Origin: Epiperipatus broadwayi
Taxonomy: Eukaryota; Onychophora; Udeonychophora; Euonychophora; Peripatidae
Assembly: GCA_028023455.1 (NCBI GenBank)
Contig: JAQFVV010000032.1
Location: 1,178,001 to 1,242,000, forward strand
DNA length: 64,000 nt
Direction: 5' to 3'
Below the pieces are notes generated by a model that saw only the letters and a list, made by a program, of their open reading frames with translations, made no database searches and was not told the DNA's origin. Made by a program: the position numbers and the translations under genes. Positions 34,086 through 46,480 of this stretch are shown piece by piece. The first letter of the stretch is position 1; the number at the start of each line of letters is the position of its first letter.

Positions 34086-34820
34086 TTTGCAATAGGCTTC
34101 ATAATTAAGTATCATGCCTACATTTCAATAATAATAAAAAAGTTTCCAGATAACAAAAGTACACACTTTAACTGAATATAAAAAATTAGGTCTATAGATA
34201 TAAACCAGTGCAACATAAAAATTCAAAGCTACAATAGAGAAAAGTATTAGTTGACTGATCAATCGCCAAATTTACTAGTCGTAATATGTCACAATATTAC
34301 TCAAAACTAGTAAAGTAAGAGTTCAAATGATGACACTGTGCAATGGGCATGTGCACCATAAGGATTGTATATAGACAAAAATATAACTTATGCTAGCCAT
34401 GACATTCAAAATGGAGAAAAAGAATATAAAGTTTTTTGACTATCTGAAGTGACACCACAAAGCAAAAATGCTTGAGAGGTTGTCTTATTTCTTATCGATT
34501 GATATTGATTTAGGCAATGCACTTTTACTTAGCTTCTTCAGAAATACTGATTAATGCAGCTCTAGCCAATATCTTTAAGTGCAAATGCTTCAATTTTGTG
34601 ATCAGAAGATGATGAGATACAAATAGTTCTGTTGGGAAAGTTATATTTGCATTTGCATTTATATATTTATTCCTTTGTTGCACAGTTACAGTAACAATTT
34701 ATTATTTGTAAGCAATCATTTTGTAGTAATCATTTGATTTTTCATTTTATGTAAATTCTAAACTAACAAAATGAGATCTTTTTCACATGATAGATAGATA
34801 ATAAAAAGGGAATTATCATC
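34086..34820. other. Intron sequence, nothing recognised
   Basis: Less extreme AT content, possibly continued decayed piggyBac-like sequence, but no readable frame. Confidence 0.35.
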
Positions 34821-36035
34821 GTATTATCTTGAATATAAGACGCACTTTTTTTCCAAATTTTGGACTCATAAAAGATGGCTATATCTTAAATTGGAAACAA
34901 AAATTTTTAAATCTTTGCTCTACGCTATTATGATAGTTACCTGTGTAGAATAGCATGTTAAATCTTTTTTAATCAATGCTTTTTGGATTAATTCTGTAAA
35001 CGACTTTAACTCTCTCTCAAACCACTTCTTTTAATGTTATTTTGCTGATTTTACTGTTATTTTATAGAGAAAATTATACTGAACAATCTTTAGAATTATT
35101 TTTACAACTAATAATACAATAATGAGATAACTTGCCTTCACTCTGATTGGTTGTTTCTTGTTAGCATCTGTCAACAATTTTGACAGTTCCAATATCTTCG
35201 TTTTGATTTTCAAAATAAAAATGTATGTTTTAAAACTTTTTAACATTATTTTGCCAATTTTATCATTATTTTATCGAGAAAGGTGTACTGAATAACCTTT
35301 AGAATTTTTTTACAACTAACAAATGAATATAACAATGAAATAAGAGCCTGCCTACCAAGGTGCTGATTGGTTGTTTCTTGTTCTCTGCACAAGAATGTGC
35401 TTGTCAAAGTTTTGACAATTCCGATATCTTTATTTAGATTTTCAAAGTGAAAATGTATGTTTTAGAATCTTTTAATATTATTTTGCTGTGATTTTGATAG
35501 TTCCAATATTTTCAATTGAATTTTCAAAATGCAAACACATTTTAGAATCTTTTAATGTTATTTTGACGATTTTGGCAGTTCTGAGATCTTCATTTTAATT
35601 TTCAAAGTAGAAACATATCTTTAAGAATCTTTTTTATACATTTATAATTTTTTTAGAGTAAATATTTGTAAAAATATAAATTGTTTTGGAAGAATGATTT
35701 AGATTTTAATAGAAAAAATGTACTTTTACATGAAAGCAAATTGACAAAAAAATTATAATGTTTGCCTGCAATTTAAATAGCCTCAAGACAATGTACCCTT
35801 GGTGGAATAAAAAAAAATAGAATTTAAGTTTTAAAAGTAAAGATGTAAAATGTGAAAGTATGGTCTATCTGAAGAAGATTTGCAATAAATTAGATGAGCT
35901 TAATGTATTTATATTAGTTTCTATTTAGGTACATATACGTGTCTTAAATTCGGGGGATAAATTTTTTCCTCAATTTTTCAGGCTTAAATTCTTACTGCAT
36001 CTTAAATTCGGGACATCATATAATTGAGGTAATAC
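34821..36035 (+). mobile_element. TIR element C built of tandem units, 1.2 kb
   Basis: Left end GTATTATCTTGAATATAAGA; right end read inward GTATTACCTCAATTATATGA: inverted ends of about 23 bp with several mismatches, and further inward both sides contain a ...TTAAATT/CTTAAATTCGGG motif. No clear target duplication. No transposase. The centre is a tandem of about 210-230-bp units (separate entry). Terminal wording of the type CTCGAATATAAG is shared by a number of animal DNA transposons; I do not assign the superfamily. Confidence 0.5.
35032..35640 (+). repeat. Tandem units of about 209-227 bp, with partial copies
   Basis: Units begin with TTAATGTTATTTTGCTGATT at 35032 and TTAACATTATTTTGCCAATT at 35240, and truncated versions begin at about 35468 and 35559. 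Each full unit runs through a TTTTAT(A/C)GAGAAA stretch, TTTACAACTAA, ACAATGA(G/A)ATAA, CTGATTGGTTGTTTCTTGTT, GTCAA...TTTTGACA and ends AAAATGTATGTTTTA. The same unit, once, is at 8310-8500 plus 12135-12200. Confidence 0.8.
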
Positions 36036-36539
36036 AGTATTAATATTCTACACTGCACTAAATCTAAAACTTTTCTATTTAGCTACACTATTTATTGAAT
36101 CTAAGCGATTTAAAGCCTCTGCTACTTTCTCTTCATTCATTATACACAAACTACTGCAAAGAAAAAAAATTTATGGACTTTCTTACAAAAACGAAACATA
36201 TCAATTATCCTATTCCTTGATATGTTGACTAAAAAATGGCCATATGTAGAGGATGTTATATGCCATTTTATTGGAAAATTAATAAAGTATGTAATGAACT
36301 TATTAAAAAAAATTAAATTTTATCTATTAAAATTTAGAAATTCTGAAAAAAATATAGTAATTTTAAAAAATATTACAAAATCTTTTTTTATTATTTTGAA
36401 TGTTTTTGTGTTTTTTTTTTCCCAGCTTTATTACATTCCTTGATATTTTATCTTTCTGACAATATAAACTGTGTGATTTTTCAATAATGGTAACAGATGT
36501 TACCTTAAAAATTGTTTATACTAATTCTCCAAAAATCCA

Positions 36540-38700
36540 GTATGTTGGTTTCATTGAAACAGTTAACTTATTTCTATCAAAAGCATTTTATTCCCAGTTT
36601 ACTTCAATGATTGATCATCCACTATATTTCTAACTATATTAATAATTTGATCTGGATACTTGTAGTTGTTAACTTCTGCTAATTCATCATTGTCAATTTT
36701 TATTTGTCTTAAGTCCTTACTTGATTCCTTTCATCTGATAATTCTTGCAACATTTCCTGCTAAAGCATTATTTGCAAAAACAAATATATCAACTGCAAAA
36801 TCTAGATGACTTAAATAATTTCCATTTACTTTTATTTCCTTAGTTTTTCAACTTAATCCACAAAATACTTATAAAACTGCCATAAAAAACTTCGGAGATA
36901 TGAAATCACTCTGCCAAGACACCCTCTTTCACTGTTAATTTTTTTAATATCATTATATAATCTAATCATTGCTGTTATATTTTGAAAAATATTCTTCAAA
37001 ATATGATAATATTCAGAGTCTATATCTTGATAATCCAATATTTTATCCCTCCTTATAAAATCAAGTGTTTCATAATCCACAAATCTAGAACATAATGGCA
37101 ATTCACATTCTTTATCCTTTCCATAAGCTCTCTCAATACTTTAATGTGATCCAGTATTAAAACCATTTTTAAATTCACTTTAATAGGTCTGTAATTTTAA
37201 TATCTTCTTTATCATCTTATTTTACATAATAATATTACTATTGCAATCTTTCAATCATCTTATAAATCTTTATCGTTTAGATATTTGGTATATAACTTTG
37301 CAACAATTTTTTTATTACTTCAACTACTTCTTTTAAGATATGGATTATAATTCCTTCATTACTTAAACCTTTTCCATTCTCCGTAGATTTAACTGCATAT
37401 CTCACTTCTTAATTTAGAATGCTAAGCAACTCAGAAGATATAATATTTATAGAAGATATTTTGTTTTCTTGCATTTTAGTGCTAGAATTCTTTATAGAAT
37501 TCTTCCACAAATTTCATGATGTCATCTTTCTAATAGTTCCATCTTTTTTTCTTATTGCAAAAATAAGTTTCCTATTAATATCAAGATAGTGTTTACACTT
37601 TCCTTGCCAATTCACAATCATATTTTCTAATATCATTATTAACTTTTTTTTGTACTATTTTACAAAACTCTAGATATTCAATTCTTCTGAATACAACATT
37701 TTTTTTAATTTTCATATTCCTTCTTTTCTTAATATATTGTCTTGTCTCAGTAAAAAAATTTACTGGTAAATTGCTTGTTTCTTTGTACCATTTATCTGTG
37801 TTACAGTTCTCAACAGTGTATCAGTTATCATCCTATCAATCTCATTCAAATTTGAACCATCTTCAAAATTCTAATTTAAATTCATTGGAATGTTTCTGAA
37901 GGTAAGTAATATCAACTTTGAATACTGTTTTCCTTAACAATTTTTGCTTTTCTAGTTTTGCTTTACCTTATATTTTACATCTCACTAATCGATCATCACT
38001 CTCTGTGTTAAATTTATTAAGAACATTACAATCTTGAAATATATTTTCAAATCACAATATAACCAATTTTTCTGTACCTTCATTGAATGCTTTCATGTCT
38101 ACTTCCATTTAACATTTTTCACAAAGAAAAAAATTCAAATATATATTTTTTTCTTTTTCTGCAAACTCTAAATGTCTGCATCTTCTCTCATTTCTATCAC
38201 CATAATCATATTTATTCACAGCACTTTCATCTTTCAATTGTTTACCAAGTCTGGCATTAAAGTCACCCATGACAATTTTAAAATGTTTGATCTGATCAAA
38301 AAATCCTTGTGTACATTCATATAAAAATCTATTGCTTCCATCACAACAAAAACATATTGGGGCATAATTGAATTATCTACATTTGATATCTTCCATTAAG
38401 TTGAATAACTAATCTTGCCACTTTGTCTGATAGTCCATCAACCTTTACAAAGTTGTTATTCAACATTTATTTATAATGAAGCCTACTCCATTTGTGCTCC
38501 AATATTTATGCCTTTATAATAAAATACATGACCACTTTTTAAATTAATTGTTTCCTTGTTTTTTCTTTCAACTTCATAATATTCAATACTATCCCATTTA
38601 ATATCTGACAGTCATTCCAATTCATGCAATCTTCCTTCACTTTAGCAAAATAAAATGCAGTCATCAAATGGCAGCCTGAATCCACACCCTCCACCTTTGG
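36540..38700 (-). mobile_element. RTE-type retrotransposon, old copy with EN and RT
   Basis: Minus orientation. The endonuclease is seen at about 38235-38271 (MGDFNARLGKQL) and the RT at 36700-37150, aligned with the younger copy at 45970-46450. The RT active-site box reads FAVD (36788-36799) where the younger copy reads FADD, so the first catalytic Asp is Val. Stops and shifts throughout; the longest frame left is 82 codons (36853-37101). The C-terminal tail present in the younger copy is missing beyond about 36540, so this copy has lost its 3' end, which is unusual for LINE insertion and points to later deletion. Confidence 0.7.
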
Positions 38701-39275
38701 TGCCAGCCATAAGGATCATAATTTAGTTTTGTCTTTCATGATTGTAAATATCTATTTTTAAAAAATCATTCACACCCATATGCATTCTGCCTTCAGGAAA
38801 ATTCAACTAATATTTCAATTAAGAACTATTAGCAACTGATAGACCATAGGGTTTCTTAATTTTAAACTCATGGAGGCAATAAATCAATAAACTCACTGTG
38901 TTGGCTGATGTGAATTGGTGAGCAGCCATTCATGATAAGTTTGTATATTATATGGCAAGAATACGAAATGAACATTAGGAATTTGCCCTGCTCCATTCTT
39001 TTAAGGCCTTGAAGAGTATTCATCCTTTCAGTTAACAGCAAACTCCTTTCTGTGGCATTTATTCACTTATAATAAATAAACTGTTTCTGATGAGCATTTA
39101 CACTATAATTACTTCTGAATCAATCTTTAATTAATATATTATTTGTTTTTTAAATCAATTTTCTCTTATTTAAACATATACAATAATACTAAATGAATTA
39201 AAATAATAATTCAAAGATATTACTCAATGCAATTATTCAATAGCTGTATTGTAATTGACAACAGAAATTAGTAAC
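38701..39275. other. Intron sequence, nothing recognised
   Basis: No gene or repeat copy recognised; 38680-39020 has lower AT and may belong to the 5' UTR of the RTE copy. Confidence 0.4.
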
Positions 39276-39280
39276 ACTTC

Positions 39281-40339
39281 GGTACTAGTACATATAATAC
39301 ATTCCACCGCTTGATGGCACTGGTTTGTGTCCAATGCAAATCAATATACATGTTCACGGGATGACGATACGGTCAAATACGGTAAATTTTATAAATTTAT
39401 ATACGAACTTTTAAATATACATTAATTTTTTTTTTATATACAGTATTTTGGTTTTTTTTTTTATACATTTCATCGTGTTGACATTTTTCAAACTACTTTT
39501 AAACAATTTACGAACCAATATTATATTCTAAAATGTAATACTTACAGTTTTAAATTATATTATAAATCTCAGCGCGTAATGCTGGAATGTGTGGTGGGCG
39601 GGGACTGATCTTTTTGATGATCCAAAGGATCGTCCAAAAGATGCACTACTCTGATCAAACCAACATTATGGGCCGACATTCTGAAAAGTATTTGTAAACA
39701 ATTTACGAACCAACATTATTTTATAAAATGTAAAAAAATTTCTGAAATCGAATAATTATATTTTTAAATTACATTATAAATGTCAGTGTGGGGGTCCAAA
39801 AGATGCAATACTATGACAAACCAAGCTTCTGATTTCCAAAACAACATGCAACCTGACATTTAATTTGTCTCATAGTTGTTCTCATGCAAACGTGCCTCTT
39901 TGCGTGAATTCTGTGAAATTGTGCTTGTCACTACACTTTTGAAATTTATTTCACATTCCAAGCTGTGTAGTGATGCACGGCTATATGCTTACAATTAATA
40001 GTATGTAATACTATGTCAGATAAGGTAGGTGTATGATCATTACTTCGAACGCACATTACAAGAGTTATGGTCAGTTGAATTCCATACACCCTCACATGAT
40101 ATGGTAGCGATCTGTGAAATGTGAGCATTTGCATAGTGTCACGAAGCACATCAGTGGGCGGTAATATATGTGTGCAACACAATATATGCCCACAACGGCT
40201 AATATAAACATCACTGTTCTATAGGCTGTAAACTGTTGCAGTGTTAGCCATCAGGTAGGCTGCTAAAACAGCATATTGATGTGCATTGGCCGAAAATCAA
40301 TGCCATCAAGTGGTAAAGTGTATTATATGTACTAGTACC
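39281..40339 (+). mobile_element. TIR element B (CTTGATGGC family), 1.06 kb
   Basis: Left end GGTACTAGTACATATAATAC then ATTCCACCGCTTGATGGCAC; right end read inward GGTACTAGTACATATAATAC then ACTTTACCACTTGATGGCAT: about 42 bp of inverted repeat with a handful of mismatches. The inner CTTGATGGC(A/G)(T/C)TG motif is shared with element A. GTACTAGTAC at each end is itself a palindrome, so it can be read as target duplication or as part of the terminal repeat. No transposase; a 78-codon minus frame at 39946-40182 has no domain signal. An internal pair of CAACATTAT / GGATCGTCCAAAAGATGCA segments is repeated (39603-39660 and 39700-39800). Confidence 0.75.
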
Positions 40340-41495
40340 AAAATATCTTGTAATCAAGCATGCACAATGAATTTTTTTCTTTACAATGAATTTTCTGTTC
40401 TAGGAGCTCAATTATGAAATGGCTGCATTTTTTTTTTAAAAAGAAAAAAATAAGTTGTTGCCATAATTTGGAACATGAATATTATAAAATGGATTTTAAA
40501 TAAAATGTTGCATTCAGTGGGCACTGGGAATAATTTATCCAAATAAACTTGATTAATATGTTAAAACATTTATTTCCAATTATTCTAGCAAATTAACTAT
40601 AGTTAAAAATCTAATATAAATAAAGCTTTCAAATATTGATTTTAAGACATTAAATTGTATGTAGAATAAACAATAATGAGGAAAAAATAGGAGATTAAAA
40701 AAAATAAGACTTGTCAAAAAAAAAATGTAAAGAAAAAAAAATGCACAGTAGTGAAAAGAATCAATGGGGGGGGGGGGTTTCAATAAAAAAGTAAAAAATG
40801 AAAGATTGTTATAGACATATATTTAGAATAGCCGGTGGATCTTCTGACATATTGCTCATTATAATTATTTTAGATTTTACGCAATGATTGAAGAACCAAC
40901 AAAGAAACAAGTTAATTTTTGCTAGCCAATATTATGTTTAAATCTACCTTTAGATAAATCTGTACTTCATTATAAAGGAAGAAAGTGTTGATAAGATGTT
41001 AAGAAAAGAGTCTCATTGTTATTAGCTGCTAATTAGTTAAAAAAACCTAAATTATTTTATTATTTTAGATTATCATTGCAAAGTTAGTATTCTTTATAAC
41101 TAAATTATTTAATATTTAAAAACCTGAGATTACTATTACTATTCATTATTATTGTTTGTAGAATGTACCCATGAATTATCAATCAACTATTGGTCTATCC
41201 ACACCTTGTAAATTAATGTATTAATTACTGTGTGCTTAGTCCACGAGTGGACTGGGTTATTGTTCACTTAGCCTATGAGAGGACTTAGCTGAGGTTTATG
41301 CTTATTTAATGTATTAGAGATCTTGTACTGATTTAGACCTGTGTTTAGATCTCTACTTTATTTTATGGTTACTTGTGGATTTGAGGACAAACATTTTTCC
41401 AAGTATGTGAAACATTTTTTTTTTTTTTTTTTTAAAAACCAAAATCCTTTTCTTTTAATATACTGTAAATTATACAACTTTTGAATTTCATTTTA
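40340..41495. other. Intron sequence, nothing recognised
   Basis: Contains a G12 run at about 40766-40777 and a long T-run at about 41410-41433. No gene. Confidence 0.45.
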
Positions 41496-41499
41496 GAAA

Positions 41500-41690
41500 A
41501 GTGTAGAAGGGTTGCAATAGATCCAAAGATCTAGATGCACTACTTCCAGATCCAAGACTCCTCAATGATGAAAGCCATTACTTATAAACTAGTCTGGAAA
41601 TATTGAATAGGAAAGCATTGGATAGGGAATTGCCCAGCATATATTGATTACTAAAACACTAGATGGCACTATTATGAGGGGGGGGTGCTA
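41500..41690 (+). repeat. Solo arm of the 52-kb foldback family
   Basis: Aligns with 52755-52935: GTTGCAATAGATCCAAAGAT, AGATCTAGATGCACTACTTC, AGATCCAAGACTCCTCA, AAACTAGTCTGGAAATATTG, GATTACTAAAACACTAG. Diverged from the 52-kb arms, not accompanied by an inverted partner here. Confidence 0.6.
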
Positions 41691-42222
41691 TTTTATCATC
41701 AAAAAACACTGAATGTGATCTTAATTAAATCACATACATATATGCAAATTTATAAATATTAATTACATTTTTTATAATATAAGTAAACTGATTTTATAAT
41801 AGCAGGTAAAAATGTTTTAAATTATTCCTATCATTAAGTATGCCACACATAGTCATAAATGGCCGCAAATCGTCCATGCCTACCTAGTTTAAAAATAAAG
41901 AAATCTAAAGATATTGTAATTTTAAAAAATGAAAAAAAAAATGCAATAAAGTTGATACATGATATTAAAAAAGAGTATCAGTATTTATAAAGCAAATAAG
42001 AATCTATGAGACCTCCCTCAATCAATAGTAAAAAAAACATATTACAAACTTTTAATTTTTTTATTTTTAAAGTCAATGCATTAATACATTTGACAAATTC
42101 AAATATTAGGATATTTTCCCAGTCACTATAAAAAGCTAGCTATTCATTTACCAATTACTATCATATAGTGAGTTAATTAACTTTAAATAAAGTACTTCTA
42201 AAAAAAAATGTAAACTGTATAT
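41691..42222. other. Intron sequence, nothing recognised
   Basis: AT-rich; a G-run at about 41679-41685 borders the solo arm. Nothing else. Confidence 0.4.
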
Positions 42223-42225
42223 GGC

Positions 42226-42766
42226 AAGGGTGGCCAAGATGACCGTGTAATTTCTTTTTTTTAAATTTGTATCTAATTTATTTTTTTAATACAATTCTAA
42301 AACAATCATTTTCTTTTTTCAATTCTTGAATTTTTTTAAAATTCAGGATCAGCTCTAGAAAATAATTATTTATAGGTAATTTAAAATTGTAATTTAATAA
42401 ATATTTTATAAAGTGACATGGACAAATTGTAAAACTAAGAGGGAGCAGAGGTAATTCAATAATAGTCATAGTAAAATGACTTCAAGACAGTTTGTATCTT
42501 CTAGAAAAAAAATTCATTAGTTCATAAGTATCTTCTAAAAACGACACCAATGTTTGCGAGTACTTAAAAAGCCCTTATAAAAAAAAAACAATTCATAAAT
42601 ACATTCTAAAAAACTAGGACTTCAAACCATTACTTTTTTTCCCATTCAGCAAAAATAATTTTTTTTTTCTGGTTTCTGGTTCGAAGTCCTGAAAAAAACA
42701 TAGTTGCCCTCAGGTACTTTCACCAAAAAAGTTGCCCTCAACATCTAAAAGTTTGCCCATTGCTGG
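42226..42766 (-). repeat. MITE-like repeat, copy 2
   Basis: Reverse complement of 7930-8300 for its right two thirds (42410-42766). Ends are CAAGGGTGGCCAAGATG (left) and, read inward, CAGCAATGGGCAAACTTTT (right): hAT-like termini of about 14 bp with mismatches. Flanking octamers GTATATGG and GTCTACGA agree at five of eight positions, compatible with a worn 8-bp duplication. Non-coding. Confidence 0.6.
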
Positions 42767-43188
42767 TCTACGACATGAAAAAATTTCAGAGTTCATCTGA
42801 TCCTATTTTTTATGTGAACCCAAATTAGCATGCCAGGTAGATGAGCTAAACACTATTTTTTATAAATATTTAAAGAAGATGCAAATGAAGATAAAAGTAA
42901 ATTACCATAAAAAAACATAGTAATGAAAACACAATAAAAGATGAGGGAAAAAAGTAATTAAAGAAAAGATTATACAAAATAATAAAAGAAAGTAATGTGA
43001 AAGAAAATAAGCAGTTATGCACAATAATACCATTCCAATTAGTTTTAACAGCAATATTAGCTTGAACAATATGTAACTTGGTATAATCAATAAAAACATT
43101 TTAAAAATTAAAATTAAAAAATTAATACTAAAATTAAAAATTAATAAAAATAATTAAATGAAGTCAATAATAAATACTATAAACTTAC
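42767..43188. other. Intron sequence next to the 43.2-kb exon
   Basis: A/T-rich intron on the donor side of exon 43189-43402; nothing recognised. Confidence 0.45.
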
Positions 43189-43402
43189 TTTTCTTCTACG
43201 AATTGATGAAAGAGGGGATTTTACTGAAAAAAGATGTGGAGTTTCATTTGTTATTGAATATTCTTCCCAGGCATTCACTGTTTTAAATGAACAATTGTTT
43301 TGTCCATTCTCATTAAAAAAAATATCATAATCCTCTATTAATTTTGTTGTTAAATAATTTGTTACTGCCTGTTTAATTAATCCTCCTGCATCTGATGACA
43401 CT
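43189..43402 (-). CDS. Exon of the RhoGAP gene: end of the GAP domain
   Basis: A 214-bp minus-strand exon. Acceptor TTATTATAG at its high end; donor AAAA/GTAAGT at its low end. Peptide starts RVSSDAGGLIKQAVTNYL and goes on TTKLIEDYDIFFNENGQNN, then a Ser/Glu/Arg-containing tail ending SPLSSIRRRK. The first 35 or so residues fit the last helices of a RhoGAP domain, which close with a hydrophobic ...LIE.Y..IF pattern. The first base completes the Arg codon split by the exon at 58828-58990 (phase 2), giving GPNLFR-VSS, the normal run in GAP domains. It ends in phase 0, matching the exon at 4497-4633. A FAM13-like protein is the best guess because an acidic/polar tail follows the domain directly. 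Confidence 0.85.
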
Positions 43403-45230
43403 CTATAATAAATCAATGCATATATATTATAAAAATAAATTAAAAGCTTAACAAATAAATACTAGAAATAAATATTTTGGTATATAATATTGTTATATCC
43501 TTGCACATTATATTTAAAGCTAAAATTTATTTTCTTTAATAGATTTTAATTATTTCTAATAGAACATCTTTTTACAATCAATCAATCTAATCTATTTTCC
43601 ATAAATAAACAATATAATATTTTTAAAAAAATTTTAAAAGTGGTTTCAATATACAATAAATGTCATTGTTTTGACATTGAAAAAAATATATATGCAATTA
43701 TTATTAATTGACTTAATTATTTAAAAAATGAAAAAGCACAATTAAAAAAAAACTTATACAATAAATTTTAAGAAATATCAATCATACATTTCATTCAGAA
43801 ATACCACTGATGTTTTTCTATATTGGAAGAATAACTTGACTTTTGATGAAAATATTTTTCTTACAAAAGCAACAGCAATGGGCATAAATTAGTCAGATAA
43901 TCATGTTGAAGTTTCAATAAGAGTTTTCCTTTTAGTTAAAAAAAGTTTAGAAGATATTTTAATACATTTTTAAGCAAAATATAAATATTAATTTTAGTTT
44001 GTTACATATGTATTTGTTTTTTTTTTTACTAATAATTTAATTATAATTTCACCATTTTTCTTTATTTATAGTTTAATATTAATTATTATTGTTACTGCAT
44101 TTGAATTATTAGCATTAATATATACATTCATACTTATATAATTACTGTTTTTTATACTTTATATAATTCCATTTATTGTTAAGACAAAAAAATTTAAATC
44201 ATTTATTGTCTTATAGTATTAAAATGCATGTTCTTTTATTGATTATGTTTACAATGTCCTATATTGAAAACTCTTTTTAGATAAAGCATACATTATTTGA
44301 AATAATCTCATTTTATAGTTTTTAAATTAATGAGGGCCTAGAAATTATTAATTTTATAGTAAATAAAGTTTATTCTGTTACTAATGAATGAATGAATGAT
44401 GCCCACCATCCAATACTGTTAGTGATAAACTGAATTATTATTTAACTTTTTAGCATCGATTGGCATAAAAAAGTAATTTGCTGCTAATGAAAAGGATAAT
44501 TCCTTCTCTTTTCATATTGTTAAAAGGAATTATTTTTTTCGTTGCACTGACTTAAATTATTATTCACTTTTGAATGTATTTCAAATATTCTGCACACTCG
44601 ATATTTTCTTTAGATTACCTATTTACTGTGTAAGTATGGATATATACGTCAGCTTCATTTTATGAAAAAATCTTTATATATAACAATATTTAGTTTTAAT
44701 ATTATTATTAAATACTTTAACATCTTTTGATAAAGTTTTTTATATTAAGAAACTTTTGAATCTATATAAAATTTAAAGTAATTGAATTGCAAAAATAAAT
44801 ATGTAAAAATATATTTTTCATTTTAATTTAATGTATCAGTACTTATATTGATTATCCAAAAGTAGGTTACATCAAGGGATATATATTTTTAGAAATTTTT
44901 TTTTTTCTTATAATTTTTCGATTTGCGAAAAAAATTGTTTCTAAAATTTAATAACTTCTAGAAGCTTTTATTATTCAGAAATTTGCAATAAAAATGTAAA
45001 AAGAAATCATTAATATATTGCATCTTCAATCTTTCATGAAGTCATTATTTAAAGATGTATAAAAACATATTACTAGAATGGGAAAAAAAAATTTTTTTAC
45101 GCATTGTTTTACAATGAATTAAAATTGTAAATATTTTCTATCAGAGAAGGTGCATTTTAGCTTGATGAAAATCTGTATTGATATTACAAAAATATACCAA
45201 TTATCTAAAAAAATTAAAAATGATGTTTCA
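43403..45230. other. Intron sequence, nothing recognised
   Basis: Part of the 15.4-kb intron; AT-rich without recognised repeats. Confidence 0.45.
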
Positions 45231-45232
45231 TC

Positions 45233-46480
45233 TATCATCATCATCATCATTATCAACCATTATCAATCCACTGCAGGATGAAGGTCTCTCCAAGTTTAAT
45301 CCATCTTCTCCGATCTTTAGCTTCTCTTCTCCATATCACCCCTGCACACTTTTTTATTTCATCCATCCATCTCACATGTGGTCTCTTTCTGGGTCTTTTA
45401 CAATCTCTTGGAATCCAGTTTAAAATTTCAATTGTCCATCTATTATCATCTCTTTTAACAATATGTCCAGCCCAACTCCACTTCAATCTTTTAATTTTTT
45501 CAATAAGGTCAGTAACACCTGTTTGTTCTCTTACCCATACATTGCGTTTACGATCTCTTCTTGTTACTCCCAACATACATCTCTCCATACTTCTTTGAGT
45601 GGTCTGAAGTCTCTGAATTGCTCTTCTACTAAGTGTCCAAGTCTCAGATCCATAAGTAAGAACTGGTAAAACACATTTGTTAAAAACCTTCCTTTTCAAA
45701 CACATAGGCATATTTCCTTTTAGTATCAAGTTATTTCTACCAAAAGCACTCCAACCAAGTTTAATTCTATGATTAATTTCCTCCATTATGTTTCCATCTG
45801 TATTAATAATCTGACCAAGGGTATTTGTAACTGTTAACTTCTTCTAATTCATCATAATCAATCTTTATTTTCATATTTTGAACAAATCGATTAAACATTA
45901 CTTTAGTCTTTTTAACATTTATCTTTAGTCCTACTTTCCTACTTTCATCTGATAATTCCTGCAACATTTCCTACAGATCTGAAGCATTATTTGCAAAAAC
46001 AACTACATCATCTGCGAAATCTAAATGACTTAAATAATCACCATTTACTTTCACTCCTTTAGTTTCCCATTTTAATCCACAAAATATTTCATGCAGCACT
46101 GCTGTAAAAAGTTTTGGAGATATGGAGTCACCTTGTCTTACACCTTTCTCAATGTTGACTTTCCCAGTGTCATTATGTAATCTAATTGTTGCTGTTGCAT
46201 TTTTATAAATATTTTTTAAAATATGACAATATCCTGGATCTATACCTTGATGATCTAATGCTTTAATCACTGAAGAAATGTTTATAGAATCAAATGCCTT
46301 TTCATAATCTACAAATGCTAAGCATAATGGCAACTCATATTCATTTGTCCTTTCTATAACTTCTCTCAATACCTGGATATGATCTACTGTACTAAAACCA
46401 CTTTTAAATCCGGCTTGTTCTCTTGGTTGGTGGAAATCCAATGTTCTCTGTAGACGAGTAGTAATTATTATACCTTAAAT
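45233..46480 (-). mobile_element. RTE-type retrotransposon, best-preserved copy
   Basis: Minus orientation, 5'-truncated, ending at its 3' side in an (ATG)n-like tail (plus-strand CATCATCATCATCAT at 45233-45250), the usual RTE ending. Contains the RT palm and the conserved C-terminal tail. The intact stretches suggest it is the youngest RTE copy here. Confidence 0.85.
45253..46441 (-). pseudogene. RTE reverse transcriptase, palm to C-terminus, disabled
   Basis: Two long frames in order. First (46441-45971): QPREQAGFKSGFSTVDHIQV, CLAFVDYEKAFDSIN (first catalytic Asp), VRQGDSISPKLF, and LDFADDVVVFA with the FADD box at 46007-46018; it ends in a TAG in place of a Gln codon. After the stop the same frame continues with ELSDESRKVGLKINVKKTKV. 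Second (45786-45253), after one frame change near 45825: KVFNKCVLPVLTYGSETWTL, QRSMERCMLGVTRRDRKRN, LKWSWAGHIVKRDDNRW and RPHVRWMDEIKK, the C-terminal signature of the RTE clade. The endonuclease is absent through 5' truncation. Only one stop and one shift separate it from a readable frame in this part. Confidence 0.88.

Noticed and set aside
45278-45669. Plus-strand frames of 106 and 68 codons.
   Set aside because: They are shadows of the RTE reverse transcriptase on the opposite strand.
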